A stretch of 64,000 nucleotides of DNA from a bacterium (GTDB taxonomy: Bacteria > Lindowbacteria > 2-12-FULL-62-27), in NCBI GenBank assembly GCA_016202645.1, contig JACQOF010000146.1, positions 46,079 through 110,078 of the forward strand, given 5' to 3'. The translations under genes were made by a program, and so were the position numbers. Position 1 is the stretch's first letter. Every line of letters starts with the position of its first letter. Positions 32,480 to 40,893 of the stretch are shown one piece after another. Under the pieces are notes generated by a model. It was given only the letters and a program-made list of their open reading frames with translations, made no database searches and had not been told where the DNA came from.

Positions 32480-33529
32480 ATGTACATCCACGACGTGATG
32501 GAACTCGCAATCGAGCGCGGATCCTCCGATATCCACATCTGCGTGGGCCGCCCCCCCGTCCTTCGCGTCGACGGGGAACTGGTCAATATCGAGGCGCCGC
32601 CCCTCACGCCGGACGACACCCAGATCATCGTCAAGTCGATTACCCCGGACGAACATCTCACGCGTCTTGAACAGCACGGCGGGTCCGACTACGGATACGC
32701 GTACGAGGGCAAATGCCGGTTCCGCGTCTCCATATTTAAAGAGCGCGGATTTCACGGCATGGTCTGCCGCCTCATCCCCAACAAAATATATAATTTCGAG
32801 GAGCTGGGACTGCCCAAACAGATTGTCACCCTCCTCACGAAACCCCGCGGAATGGTTCTCGTGACAGGGCCGACCGGGTCCGGCAAGACCACGACCCTGG
32901 CGGCGATGATCGACTGGATCAACACGGAGCGTTCGACGCACATCATTACGGTTGAGGATCCAATCGAATTCATCCATCCCCACAAGCAGAGTGTCGTCAC
33001 CCACCGGGAACTCGGGGTCGACGTTCCATCGTTTAAGGAAGCCCTGAAGCGCGCGCTCCGGCAGGACCCCGACGTGATCCTGGTCGGCGAAATGCGGGAC
33101 TTGGAGACGATCGAGGCCGCGATCTCAGCGGCCGAAACCGGGCATCTCGTCTTCGGAACCCTTCACACCAACAGCGCCTCCCAGACCGTCGACCGGATCA
33201 TCGATGTCTTCCCGACCGACCAGCAGGACCAGATCCGCACCCAGCTGTCGGTCGCCCTGGAGGCGGTCATCTCCCAGACCCTGATGCCCAAGGCCCGGGG
33301 CGCGGGGCGCGTGGCCGGATATGAAATCATGATGGTGACCCCCGGAATCCGGAATCTCATCCGGGATCAGAAGACCCATAACATCATCTCCGCCATACAA
33401 ACCGGCGGCCAGCAGGGGATGCAGACCCTGGACCAGCACCTGCTCGCGCTGTATCAACGGGGAATCATCACCTATCAGGAAGTCCTTCTGCGGGCGCAGG
33501 ACCGCGAAGAAATTCAGAAGCAGATGTAA
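32480..33529 (+). CDS. pilT: Pilus retraction ATPase PilT
   Basis: A 349-residue retraction motor, shorter than the PilB proteins because it lacks their long N-terminal domain. It has the PAS-like N-domain (ERGSSDIHICVGRPPVLRVD), Walker A TGPTGSGKTTT, Walker B DPDVILVGEMRD, and the PilT-specific C-terminal motif as PGIRNLIRD (AIRNLIRE in Pseudomonas). That motif and the absence of a zinc site separate it from PilB. The gene lies 25 bases after the second ATPase and 22 before pilC. Confidence 0.95.
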   Translation: MYIHDVMELAIERGSSDIHICVGRPPVLRVDGELVNIEAPPLTPDDTQIIVKSITPDEHLTRLEQHGGSDYGYAYEGKCRFRVSIFKERGFHGMVCRLIPNKIYNFEELGLPKQIVTLLTKPRGMVLVTGPTGSGKTTTLAAMIDWINTERSTHIITVEDPIEFIHPHKQSVVTHRELGVDVPSFKEALKRALRQDPDVILVGEMRDLETIEAAISAAETGHLVFGTLHTNSASQTVDRIIDVFPTDQQDQIRTQLSVALEAVISQTLMPKARGAGRVAGYEIMMVTPGIRNLIRDQKTHNIISAIQTGGQQGMQTLDQHLLALYQRGIITYQEVLLRAQDREEIQKQM

Positions 33530-33550
33530 GGGAGGCCGGGACAAAGCACC

Positions 33551-34759
33551 ATGGCGGTATTCACCTACAAGGCGATGGACGCGCAGGGCAAGGACGTGAA
33601 CGGGACCCTGGAGGCCGCGAGCGAGAAAGTCGCCTCCACGCGGCTCCGGGAGATGGGCCTGCGGCCGTACGAGATCAAGGAAAAAGCCGAGACAGGCGGG
33701 GGCGGCCTGAGCTTCATGAAGAAGGGCATCACGCCGGAGGAACTGACCCTCTTCACGCGCCAGCTCGCAACCCTCCTCGACGCGGGCCTGCCGCTTTTGC
33801 GCGCGCTCAACATCCTTCAGGAGCAGTCGGAAAATCCGAAACTGAAGGAGATGCTGACGGCGGTCAATTCCGACGTTCAGGGCGGAAGTTCCTTTTCGGA
33901 CGCCCTCTCCAAGCACAAAAAATATTTTCCCACCCTGTACGTGAGCATGGTCAGGGCCGGCGAGGTCGGCGGTGTTCTGGACAAGGTCTTGAACCGCCTG
34001 GCCGAGTTCGCCGAAAAGGACGCGGCTCTGCGGACCAAGATCAAGGGCGCGATGACCTACCCGGCCGTCATGGCCGTCATCGCCATCGTGGTGGTGAGCT
34101 TCCTGATGATCAAAATCATCCCGACGTTCATCAGCATGTTTGAGGGCATGGGGGTTGAACTGCCCCTGCCGACCAAGGTCGTCATCGTGTTCAGCGATTT
34201 CCTCGTGATCTACTGGTGGATGATCTTGATCGGCGCCATTGCGTTTGTCTTCGCGTTCAATTGGTACGACGTTCCCGAACGCGGCAAGATGAACGTGGAC
34301 AAGATGCGGCTTAAAATTCCGGTATTCGGGGACCTCATTCTCAAGGTCGCCGTGTCACGCTTTACCCGGACTCTCGCCACCCTCATCACCAGCGGCGTGC
34401 CGATTTTGCAGTCGATCAAGATCGTGAAGGACACCATCGGGAATGAGGTGCTGTCCAAGGTCATGGACGAGGTGACCGCGTCGATCAGCGAGGGCGAAAC
34501 CATTTCGAAGCCTCTTCACCGCTCCAAGGTGTTTCCGCTCATGGTTGTCCACATGATTGCGGTCGGGGAGGAAACCGGCGCGCTGGACAATATGCTCATC
34601 AAGATTGCCGACAACTACGACCTCATCGTGGACGAGACGGTGGCGGCGCTGTCCTCCCTCATCGAGCCCCTCATGATTCTCTTCATGGGCGGCGCTGTCG
34701 GCATGATCGTGATGGCGATGTTCCTGCCCATGTTCGAACTCATCAACGTGGTCAAATAA
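33551..34759 (+). CDS. pilC: Pilus inner-membrane platform protein PilC/GspF
   Basis: A 402-residue platform protein that converts ATPase motion into pilin insertion. It begins with FTYKAMDAQGKDVNGTLEA, typical of PilC/GspF, and has two GspF helical-bundle domains: ELTLFTRQLATLLDAGLPLL (about 64) and VAVSRFTRTLATLITSGVPIL (about 265). TM segments follow at AVMAVIAIVVVSFLMIKIIP, WWMILIGAIAFVFAF and LMILFMGGAVGMIVMAMFLP. It is full length, with a ribosome site (GGGAGG) before the ATG. Confidence 0.95.
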   Translation: MAVFTYKAMDAQGKDVNGTLEAASEKVASTRLREMGLRPYEIKEKAETGGGGLSFMKKGITPEELTLFTRQLATLLDAGLPLLRALNILQEQSENPKLKEMLTAVNSDVQGGSSFSDALSKHKKYFPTLYVSMVRAGEVGGVLDKVLNRLAEFAEKDAALRTKIKGAMTYPAVMAVIAIVVVSFLMIKIIPTFISMFEGMGVELPLPTKVVIVFSDFLVIYWWMILIGAIAFVFAFNWYDVPERGKMNVDKMRLKIPVFGDLILKVAVSRFTRTLATLITSGVPILQSIKIVKDTIGNEVLSKVMDEVTASISEGETISKPLHRSKVFPLMVVHMIAVGEETGALDNMLIKIADNYDLIVDETVAALSSLIEPLMILFMGGAVGMIVMAMFLPMFELINVVK

Positions 34760-34860
34760 CCATCGTCGAATTCTTTCGCCGGGTTTACCGGTATATTCGG
34801 ACGGAAACCAAGCGGGAGACGTGGGGGTGGTTTCTCTTCCTGAGCCTCTTCGGGCTCGTC

Positions 34861-36798
34861 TTGTTCCTCGTGATTTCCTTCACCTACTTCCAGGAACTCC
34901 CCACCCAGTTCTACGGCCTCTTCATGGGCGCCGTGGTCCTGTTTTTCTTTATCGAGCCCTCGGTCCGGAAGCGCTTTCCCTACACGGAGGCGAACCTGAC
35001 GGTCCTGCTGATGTATATTTTCTTCTCCCATTTTTCCGTCATGGCCAGCCACGAATACCAGCGATATGCCTTCTGGCTCTATTTCTTCGCGGTCTTCTCC
35101 GGCGGCCTGTCCTTCGGCCTCGTCGGCAGCGTCGGCACGACGTTTTTCATCACGATCCTCTATTTCCTCTCGTCCGTCGGCGCCGCGCCGGAGTTCGAAC
35201 TCTTCACCCCGGCCAATTTGACCCTTCTCATTCCGCTCTACGCGTTCGCCATCATTCTCGGATTTCTCGTCGAGCAAAAAATGCGGCAGGAACGGGAGAC
35301 CTTCCAGAAAATCGCCCAGGTGACGACTCTCAAACGGCTCCGGAACGTCTCCAACATCGAGGGCCGGGCGGACCCCGGCGTTTTTCTTCAGGAGATATTT
35401 CAGCAGATGGTGGAGGTCTTGCGCCCGGTCGCAGCGGCCATGGCGCGCCTGGAGACTGACGGATTTTCGATCAGCCATTCCTTGAACGTGCCCGCCGACG
35501 ATCCGCTTGTGGCGTGGATGCGGTCTGGAGAGTTGACGGGCGAGGTCCGGGTTCTGCGGCGCCGGCGGGACATCCCCTCCGATTACCATTCCATCATGAT
35601 CGTCCCGATGCGGGTCCGGGACATATCGGTGAGCATCGTCCTGGCGGACCGGCGGGAGGAAATCTGGTTCAAGGACGAGGATCTGGAGATTGCGCGGGCG
35701 ATGCGGGACTATTCGCTCCTGCTCATGGAAAACCGGCTGATCCACGACGACATCCGCCAGACCCGGGATTTTCTCGACCGGGTCCTCTCCGCGAGCCAGG
35801 CCGCGGTCATCGCGGTGGACGGCGGCGGACGCATCCGGATGGTGAACCGGAACGCGCTTCTGCTCACGGGCCACATCTCGGCGGACGGCCTGATCGAAAA
35901 GCGGCTTTGCTCGGACGTCTACCTCTTTCCCAGCCGCCAGCGGGACCCCATCCTCCGGTGCTTGGACCTCGGGGATGAAGTCCGGATCGCCGAGGGGACA
36001 TTGCTCCGGGGAGATCACAGCCAGATTCCGATTCAGTACGCCACGACCCGCTTCGTCCACGGCGACGGCACTACCTGGGTGCTCTTCACAGCCCTCGACA
36101 TTTCGGAACTTCAACGCCTGCGCGCCGAGATCGCGCGGAAAGAGCACCTGGGCATTTACCGGAGACTGATGGCGGAATTCGCGCATGAGATCAAAAATCC
36201 CCTGGGCGGGATCGAGGGCTTTGCGTCGCTCCTGAAAAAGGAGCTGGAAAAAGACGCGCGGCTCGCGAAGATGGCCGACCGGGTGATCGAGGGTGTCTCC
36301 AGCATTTCCGGGACCATCAACCAGTTCCTCGAATTGTCGCTGGAGCGTCAGCCGCAGAAGGAGAGGAAATTCAGCGTGAGGGAGGTGGCGCAGAAGGCCG
36401 GCGCGGAGGTCTCCTTTCTGGCGGACAGCCGCGGGGTGGGGGTTGCCATTGAATCTCCGGGCATCAGCCTGTCGGGTTCGCCGGAACATTTCCAACGCGC
36501 GCTGGTGAATCTTCTCAAGAACGCCATCGAAGCCTGCCGAATGGGCGAAGGCAGGGTGCGCCTGACGGCGTCGGAACAAAAAGGCGAGATCCAGGTGCAG
36601 GTGTCCGACAACGGGATTGGCTTTCACGAGGAACCGTCCCGGATATTTGATCCATTTTTCACGACCAAGGAAAAGGGACTCGGCTTGGGTCTGCCGATTG
36701 TCCAAAAAATCATCGAAGAGGAATTTTCCGGAAAATTGCAGGTTGAAAGCGCCCCCGGCGGCGGCGCGACCTTTCGGATCGTTCTGCCCGCGGCATGA
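34861..36798 (+). CDS. pilS: PilS-like membrane sensor histidine kinase
   Basis: A multi-pass histidine kinase pairing with the sigma-54 regulator that follows. Six or so TM helices fill the N-terminus, then a GAF-like region (about 160-300), a PAS region (about 300-430), the phospho-acceptor helix FAHEIKNPLGGIEGF, and the ATPase motifs NLLKNAIEA, DNGIGF and GLGLGLPIV. The start given, TTG 34861, is the first standard codon, but it cuts into the first TM helix. The frame reads sensibly from about 34762 (FFRRVYRYIRTETK, then WGWFLFLSLFGLVLF), so the true start may be a rare ATA or ATC next to the pilC stop. The downstream regulator gene overlaps by ATGA. Confidence 0.9.
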   Translation: MFLVISFTYFQELPTQFYGLFMGAVVLFFFIEPSVRKRFPYTEANLTVLLMYIFFSHFSVMASHEYQRYAFWLYFFAVFSGGLSFGLVGSVGTTFFITILYFLSSVGAAPEFELFTPANLTLLIPLYAFAIILGFLVEQKMRQERETFQKIAQVTTLKRLRNVSNIEGRADPGVFLQEIFQQMVEVLRPVAAAMARLETDGFSISHSLNVPADDPLVAWMRSGELTGEVRVLRRRRDIPSDYHSIMIVPMRVRDISVSIVLADRREEIWFKDEDLEIARAMRDYSLLLMENRLIHDDIRQTRDFLDRVLSASQAAVIAVDGGGRIRMVNRNALLLTGHISADGLIEKRLCSDVYLFPSRQRDPILRCLDLGDEVRIAEGTLLRGDHSQIPIQYATTRFVHGDGTTWVLFTALDISELQRLRAEIARKEHLGIYRRLMAEFAHEIKNPLGGIEGFASLLKKELEKDARLAKMADRVIEGVSSISGTINQFLELSLERQPQKERKFSVREVAQKAGAEVSFLADSRGVGVAIESPGISLSGSPEHFQRALVNLLKNAIEACRMGEGRVRLTASEQKGEIQVQVSDNGIGFHEEPSRIFDPFFTTKEKGLGLGLPIVQKIIEEEFSGKLQVESAPGGGATFRIVLPAA

Positions 36799-38126
36799 AA
36801 TACGCGTTTATCGTTGACGACGAGAAGATCATGGGGGATTTTCTCGAGGAGGCCGCCCAGCTCGAAGGATTCGGGGTGACACGGGTCGCGTCGGTCCGGG
36901 CCGCCCGCGATCAGATCGGGGCGCATGCGTTTGATGTCGCCTTCATGGACATCCGTCTTCCCGACGGCGACGGGTTGAGCATCGTGTCGGACGTCCGGGC
37001 GAGGCACCCGCGGTGTCACATCTGCGTCATCACCGCCTACGGCACGGTCGACACGGCCGTCTCGGCCATGAAACTCGGCGCGGACGATTTTCTGATGAAA
37101 CCGTTCTCCGTCACCGACGTGAACCGCATTCTGGGCCGCGCCCTGGACGCGGTCCGGCGGCCGCCTGGCGGATTCACGCTGACCCTCCTGACGGACGATC
37201 CGAAGATGAAGGGAATTTTGGATCTTGTGACGCGGGTGGCGCCGACCGACGCGAGCATTCTGATCACCGGAGAAAGCGGCACGGGCAAGGAACTGATCGC
37301 GCGCAGTCTTCACCAGCTCAGCCGCCGCAATGACTTCCCCTTCGTCGCCCTGAACTGCGCGGCCATTCCGGAAAATCTTCTGGAAGCGGAACTCTTCGGC
37401 TACGAGAAAGGCGCTTTCACCGGCGCGGAGCGGCGCAAACTGGGCCTCGTGGAACTGGCCGGCGGCGGAACCCTCTTCCTGGACGAAATCGGGGAACTCC
37501 CGTTCGCGCTCCAGCCGAAACTCCTGCGGGTCCTCGAAGGCGGCGAGTTCCGCCGGGTCGGCGGCCAGGATACCCTCCGGGCCGACATCCGCGTGATCGC
37601 GGCGACGAACAAAAACTTGCTGGACTTGTCGAAAAAGAAACAGTTCCGGGAGGACCTCTACTACCGTCTCAACGTCATCCCGGTCGAAATCCCCCCGCTC
37701 CGGGACCGCCCGGGCGACATCGAACTTCTGGCGAAATTCTTTCTGGGAGAATACGCGGACCGCTACGAGAAGCCCGGCCTGGCGTTTGATCCGGCCGCTT
37801 TGGAATCCCTCAAGCGTTATCCCTGGCCGGGCAACGTCCGCGAACTCGAAAACACCGTCCAGCGCGCCGTCGCCCTCGCGGAAGGAACCCACATCCATTC
37901 GGTTTTTCTGACCCCCTCCGCCCCGGCGGAATCGTCCCCCACGGAAATCACGGATGGCGGCCCAACCTTCGACGAACTGGTGGAACAATACGAGCGCCGC
38001 CTCCTCACGGAAGCCTTGGCCCGAGCCGGCGGCAACCAGACCGAAGCCGCCCGCATCCTGGGGCTGAAACGCACGACGCTGTTTATGAAACTGAAAAAAT
38101 TCGGGTTGGACAACCCGGGGGATTGA
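36795..38126 (+). CDS. pilR: PilR-like sigma-54 response regulator
   Basis: A 443-residue NtrC-family activator. The receiver domain (1 to about 120) has the acidic pair VDDE, the phospho-acceptor Asp in FMDIRLPDGDG and Lys in FLMKPFS. The AAA+ domain has GESGTGKELIARSLH (Walker A), the sigma-54-contacting ELFGYEKGAFTGA (GAFTGA loop), GGTLFLDEIGEL (Walker B) and YPWPGNVRELENTVQRAV. The C-terminal Fis-type helix-turn-helix is GNQTEAARILGLKRTTLFMK. In other species PilSR controls the major pilin gene from a sigma-54 promoter; no pilin gene is in this window. It overlaps the kinase gene by four bases. Confidence 0.94.
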   Translation: MKYAFIVDDEKIMGDFLEEAAQLEGFGVTRVASVRAARDQIGAHAFDVAFMDIRLPDGDGLSIVSDVRARHPRCHICVITAYGTVDTAVSAMKLGADDFLMKPFSVTDVNRILGRALDAVRRPPGGFTLTLLTDDPKMKGILDLVTRVAPTDASILITGESGTGKELIARSLHQLSRRNDFPFVALNCAAIPENLLEAELFGYEKGAFTGAERRKLGLVELAGGGTLFLDEIGELPFALQPKLLRVLEGGEFRRVGGQDTLRADIRVIAATNKNLLDLSKKKQFREDLYYRLNVIPVEIPPLRDRPGDIELLAKFFLGEYADRYEKPGLAFDPAALESLKRYPWPGNVRELENTVQRAVALAEGTHIHSVFLTPSAPAESSPTEITDGGPTFDELVEQYERRLLTEALARAGGNQTEAARILGLKRTTLFMKLKKFGLDNPGD

Positions 38127-38155
38127 GACCGGGACCCGAGGAGGGGCCGCAACGC

Positions 38156-38407
38156 ATGGGTGTGCCGCATCCCAATTGTTCAGAGGAAGGGTCCACCCTG
38201 CTCGTTATTTTGGCGGTCGCGCTTATCGCCGCTGTATTGTGGATGATTCGTTTTGGCGGGTCTGTCAAAAAGGATGTATCGGACGTCCCGGAATTCGCAA
38301 CACAGAAACTTCCGGCCAAAGATATTAAGAGGGCCCGGGAGGCCGAACGGGAGCTGGACGACCGAGCGCGAGAAGTCAACCGACAGATGGATGATATCCA
38401 CGAATAG
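38156..38407 (+). CDS. Small single-TM protein, possibly prepilin-like
   Basis: An 83-residue protein starting at ATG 38156 after GAGGAGGGG. Residues of about 11-31 (EEGSTLLVILAVALIAAVLW) form a hydrophobic helix preceded by Gly-Ser, which loosely resembles the prepilin-peptidase site of type IV pilins and GspK-type minor pilins, although Glu-5 is absent. The remainder is a highly charged predicted helix or coiled coil (KRAREAERELDDRAREVNRQ). Position at the end of the pilus block supports a pilus link. A plain membrane-anchored coiled-coil protein is equally possible. Confidence 0.55.
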   Translation: MGVPHPNCSEEGSTLLVILAVALIAAVLWMIRFGGSVKKDVSDVPEFATQKLPAKDIKRAREAERELDDRAREVNRQMDDIHE

Positions 38408-38436
38408 AAAAATGATCGGGTAACGGAAGGTCATTC

Positions 38437-39813
38437 ATGCTGGATGCGGGGCCATTCATCAAAGGCCTGTTCAAGGAGTTTCGGCCTGGCTTGGCCTTTC
38501 CTTGGACGTTGGCCTGTGGGTTGGGTGTCGGCTGGGTCTTGTCGAGCGATCTGCCCCTTGGAGAAACTCGCGTCGGTCTTCTGATCGGCGTCCTCGTCGC
38601 TTCAATACCGTGGGTGCCGCTTCTGGTCGACGCTCTTTCCCGGAGACTCTCATCGGAAATTTTTGGCCATCGCGCCGCCGTTCATCGGGATTTTCACACT
38701 GCGGTTAAACTGCTCGCTGAAAAAAACAGGTGGGGGGCGGCCGCCGAGTTCGACCGGCTCTTCCGAGAGCGTCCGACCGATCTTGAGAGGTTATATCGGC
38801 TCGCCGAGGTCACGTGGACGGACTTGGGGGATGCACGGCGGGGGCGGGATATGTATCTCCAGCTGTGGGATAAAGTCCGTTGTCCGGAAGAACGCCATGC
38901 GGCAGGCGATCTGGCGTCCGCCGAGCGTCTTTTGTCGATTGCATCCCGCCTGGCTGACATCCATCATGCCTGCAGGGATTTCCCCTCCGCTGAACGGGTC
39001 TTGGCGTCCCTGTTGGATTCGGCCGGGGGGGAACTTCGGGAAAAGGCGGATTCGGTTCGAGTCCGACTGCAAAGTTTAAAATCTCTCCGAGACCTGCGGC
39101 CGGCCGCTCTCGTCCTGTTTGATATCGACGGCACGCTATGCAACAGCGGCGGAGCCGGCGGCCGCGCCGTTGCCGCGGCGTTTGAGGAGATTTATGGCCC
39201 CAAACTGGATCTGGCGCCCATTGATTTCCGGGGGCGAACGGATATCTCCCTGTGGCGGGAGATGATGTCGACTCACGGCCTTTCCTATTCTCCCGATGAT
39301 GTCTTTCTCGATGCTTTTCGAGCCGCCTATATCTCTCATCTCCGGAGGATGCTGATCGCGGCCGATCCATCGGCTTGCCCAGGTGTCAGGCCACTTTTGG
39401 AACGCCTCGAACGTGAACCGTCCGTGGCACTCGGCCTCCTGACAGGCAACATCGAAAGCGGCGGCCGCACGAAGATTCAGGCCGTCGAATTGAACCGATT
39501 TTTCCCCGTCGGTGGGTTTGGTGAGGACGGCGAGGACCGGTCAGACATTGCCCGGGCGGCAGTTCATCGATGCCGGACTTTCTATAAAAGCGATATCCCG
39601 TCTGAAAGAATCTTTGTCGTCGGCGACGCCGAATCGGATATTGCCGCGGCGCGGGCCATCGGGGCGCGCGCAGTCGCGGTTGGCACCGGCTGGACGCCGA
39701 TAGAAGATCTACGCTGCCATAACCCGGACTATTTTTTTGAGGACTTGCGTCAGATGGCTTCCTTCCTCAAGATTCTCGGTATTGACGACCCCACCGGTCA
39801 CCGTCTGGGGTAA
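38437..39813 (+). CDS. Membrane-anchored TPR-HAD hydrolase fusion
   Basis: A 458-residue protein of unusual build. Two hydrophobic segments (about 20-38 and 46-66) form a membrane hairpin, residues of about 85-215 are helical repeats like TPRs (EKNRWGAAAEFDRLFRERPT; ACRDFPSAERVLASLLD), and residues of about 222-445 are a HAD hydrolase. HAD motif I is VLFDIDGTLCN with both Asp residues, motif II is LGLLTGN, a Lys appears near GRTKIQ and motif III/IV is FVVGDAESDI. Phosphoglycolate-phosphatase-like activity is plausible, but the substrate is unknown. The TPR part suggests docking to a membrane partner. The ribosome site is CGGAAGG. Confidence 0.8.
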   Translation: MLDAGPFIKGLFKEFRPGLAFPWTLACGLGVGWVLSSDLPLGETRVGLLIGVLVASIPWVPLLVDALSRRLSSEIFGHRAAVHRDFHTAVKLLAEKNRWGAAAEFDRLFRERPTDLERLYRLAEVTWTDLGDARRGRDMYLQLWDKVRCPEERHAAGDLASAERLLSIASRLADIHHACRDFPSAERVLASLLDSAGGELREKADSVRVRLQSLKSLRDLRPAALVLFDIDGTLCNSGGAGGRAVAAAFEEIYGPKLDLAPIDFRGRTDISLWREMMSTHGLSYSPDDVFLDAFRAAYISHLRRMLIAADPSACPGVRPLLERLEREPSVALGLLTGNIESGGRTKIQAVELNRFFPVGGFGEDGEDRSDIARAAVHRCRTFYKSDIPSERIFVVGDAESDIAAARAIGARAVAVGTGWTPIEDLRCHNPDYFFEDLRQMASFLKILGIDDPTGHRLG

Positions 39814-39847
39814 GGGAAAGCAAGAGGGAAACAGGAAACAGGAAACA

Positions 39848-40893
39848 GGGTCATTCTTCCTCTTTTACACTTTCGATCAAATGATGTAGTGTAGCTTCAT
39901 GCCACGAGGGCCGCGCATCTCGTATCCGGATGCCATTTTTCACGTGCTCAATCGGTTTGTCGACCGCCACCCGTTTTTTCGCACGGATGACGATTACCGA
40001 GAGTTTCGCGATATTTTCTTTGAAGAGTCCAAGACATTTGGGGTGCGAATATTCGCATACGATCTGCTCCCGAACCATTTCCATTTTGTTCTTCAAACCC
40101 CGTCCGGCGACATATCCCGTTTTCTTCAGCGCTTCCTATCCAGGGCGGCCTTCCGTCTCAACCGCCGATACGGTCGCGTCGGACACCTTTTTCAGGGGAG
40201 ATCGAAGACGTTACTCGTCGAAAAGGAGGCCTATTTTGCATGTGTGATGGGATATGTCCTTACGAATCGTGTCCGTGCCGGCTTGGCGAAGGACGTTTTC
40301 TCCGATAAGTGGAACAGCGTTGCCGAGATGCTCAGGCGGGGTCCCAGTCGAATCGCGCGCGGCCCGCTGTGGAATTATCTTTTTGGCGTCAAATTTAGTG
40401 AGGACGAGATTTGGCGAGCCCGCGAATGGCTGAGATCCATCGATCCTTCTGCAAATTACAAGCATTTCAATGATGGACATCGAGGAAGTTTTCTTTCGAG
40501 TCCGGAGTTTCGGAGGTCGGTGCTCGACCGACAGGAGCGCCGGCGCAACCGAGGTGAGGGGAAAAAACGAAAAATGGATCGGCGGCCGAAAGAGTGGAAT
40601 TGGGCCATGATTTGTAAGACGGCGAGGGCTGTAGTGGAGAAGCGTGAATGGCAAGGTATTTGGAAGAGCCGCGAAACTGCCATAAGACAACTGTCATGGT
40701 ACGTCGCGTTTGTTGGTGCTGGGTGGTCTCTGAGACGGATATTGGAGACATCATCGGAGGTGAAGCACCTGACAATCTCTGGAATCTCGAACGCGGTGCA
40801 TAGAATCCGGAAAGACAAATATAGGAAGTCCATAGCGGATGCGATGATCAACATCGTTCAGAGGGGGAAAGTGTAAAAGAGGAAGAATGACCC
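39848..40893 (+). mobile_element. RAYT-carrying unit with perfect 27-bp terminal inverted repeats
   Basis: Arms at 39848-39874 and 40867-40893 are perfect 27-bp complements (left starts GGGTCATTCTTCC). They enclose the RAYT transposase gene exactly. No target duplication is visible. The left arm holds the -35 box (TTTACA) of the transposase promoter, and the right arm holds the ribosome site and start codon of the next gene. Three GGAAACA repeats lie just outside the left end. Confidence 0.85.
39899..40876 (+). CDS. REP-associated tyrosine transposase (RAYT, Y1 family)
   Basis: A 325-residue HUH-superfamily transposase of the IS200-like RAYT group. The N-terminal Y1 domain has the HUH metal motif in LLPNHFHFVLQTPSG, RRYGRVGHLFQGRSKTLLVE, and the likely catalytic Tyr in CVMGYVLTNRVRAGL. 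The C-terminal part ends in a DnaA-like helix-turn-helix (VAFVGAGWSLRRILE, SGISNAVHRIRKD). Such enzymes mobilise or process REP hairpins. A promoter (TTTACA-17-TAGTGT) ends six bases before the ATG, so the mRNA should be leaderless. Confidence 0.93.
   Translation: MPRGPRISYPDAIFHVLNRFVDRHPFFRTDDDYREFRDIFFEESKTFGVRIFAYDLLPNHFHFVLQTPSGDISRFLQRFLSRAAFRLNRRYGRVGHLFQGRSKTLLVEKEAYFACVMGYVLTNRVRAGLAKDVFSDKWNSVAEMLRRGPSRIARGPLWNYLFGVKFSEDEIWRAREWLRSIDPSANYKHFNDGHRGSFLSSPEFRRSVLDRQERRRNRGEGKKRKMDRRPKEWNWAMICKTARAVVEKREWQGIWKSRETAIRQLSWYVAFVGAGWSLRRILETSSEVKHLTISGISNAVHRIRKDKYRKSIADAMINIVQRGKV

Noticed and set aside
28708-33004. Frames of 720 and 805 residues opposite the pilus ATPase genes
   Set aside because: They mirror PilB, PilB2 and PilT codon by codon, and no motif is seen in their products.
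34750-34762. Programmed frameshift joining PilC to the PilS-like kinase
   Set aside because: The GTC-AAA-TAA context is not a recognised slippery heptamer, and a fused platform-kinase makes no known sense.
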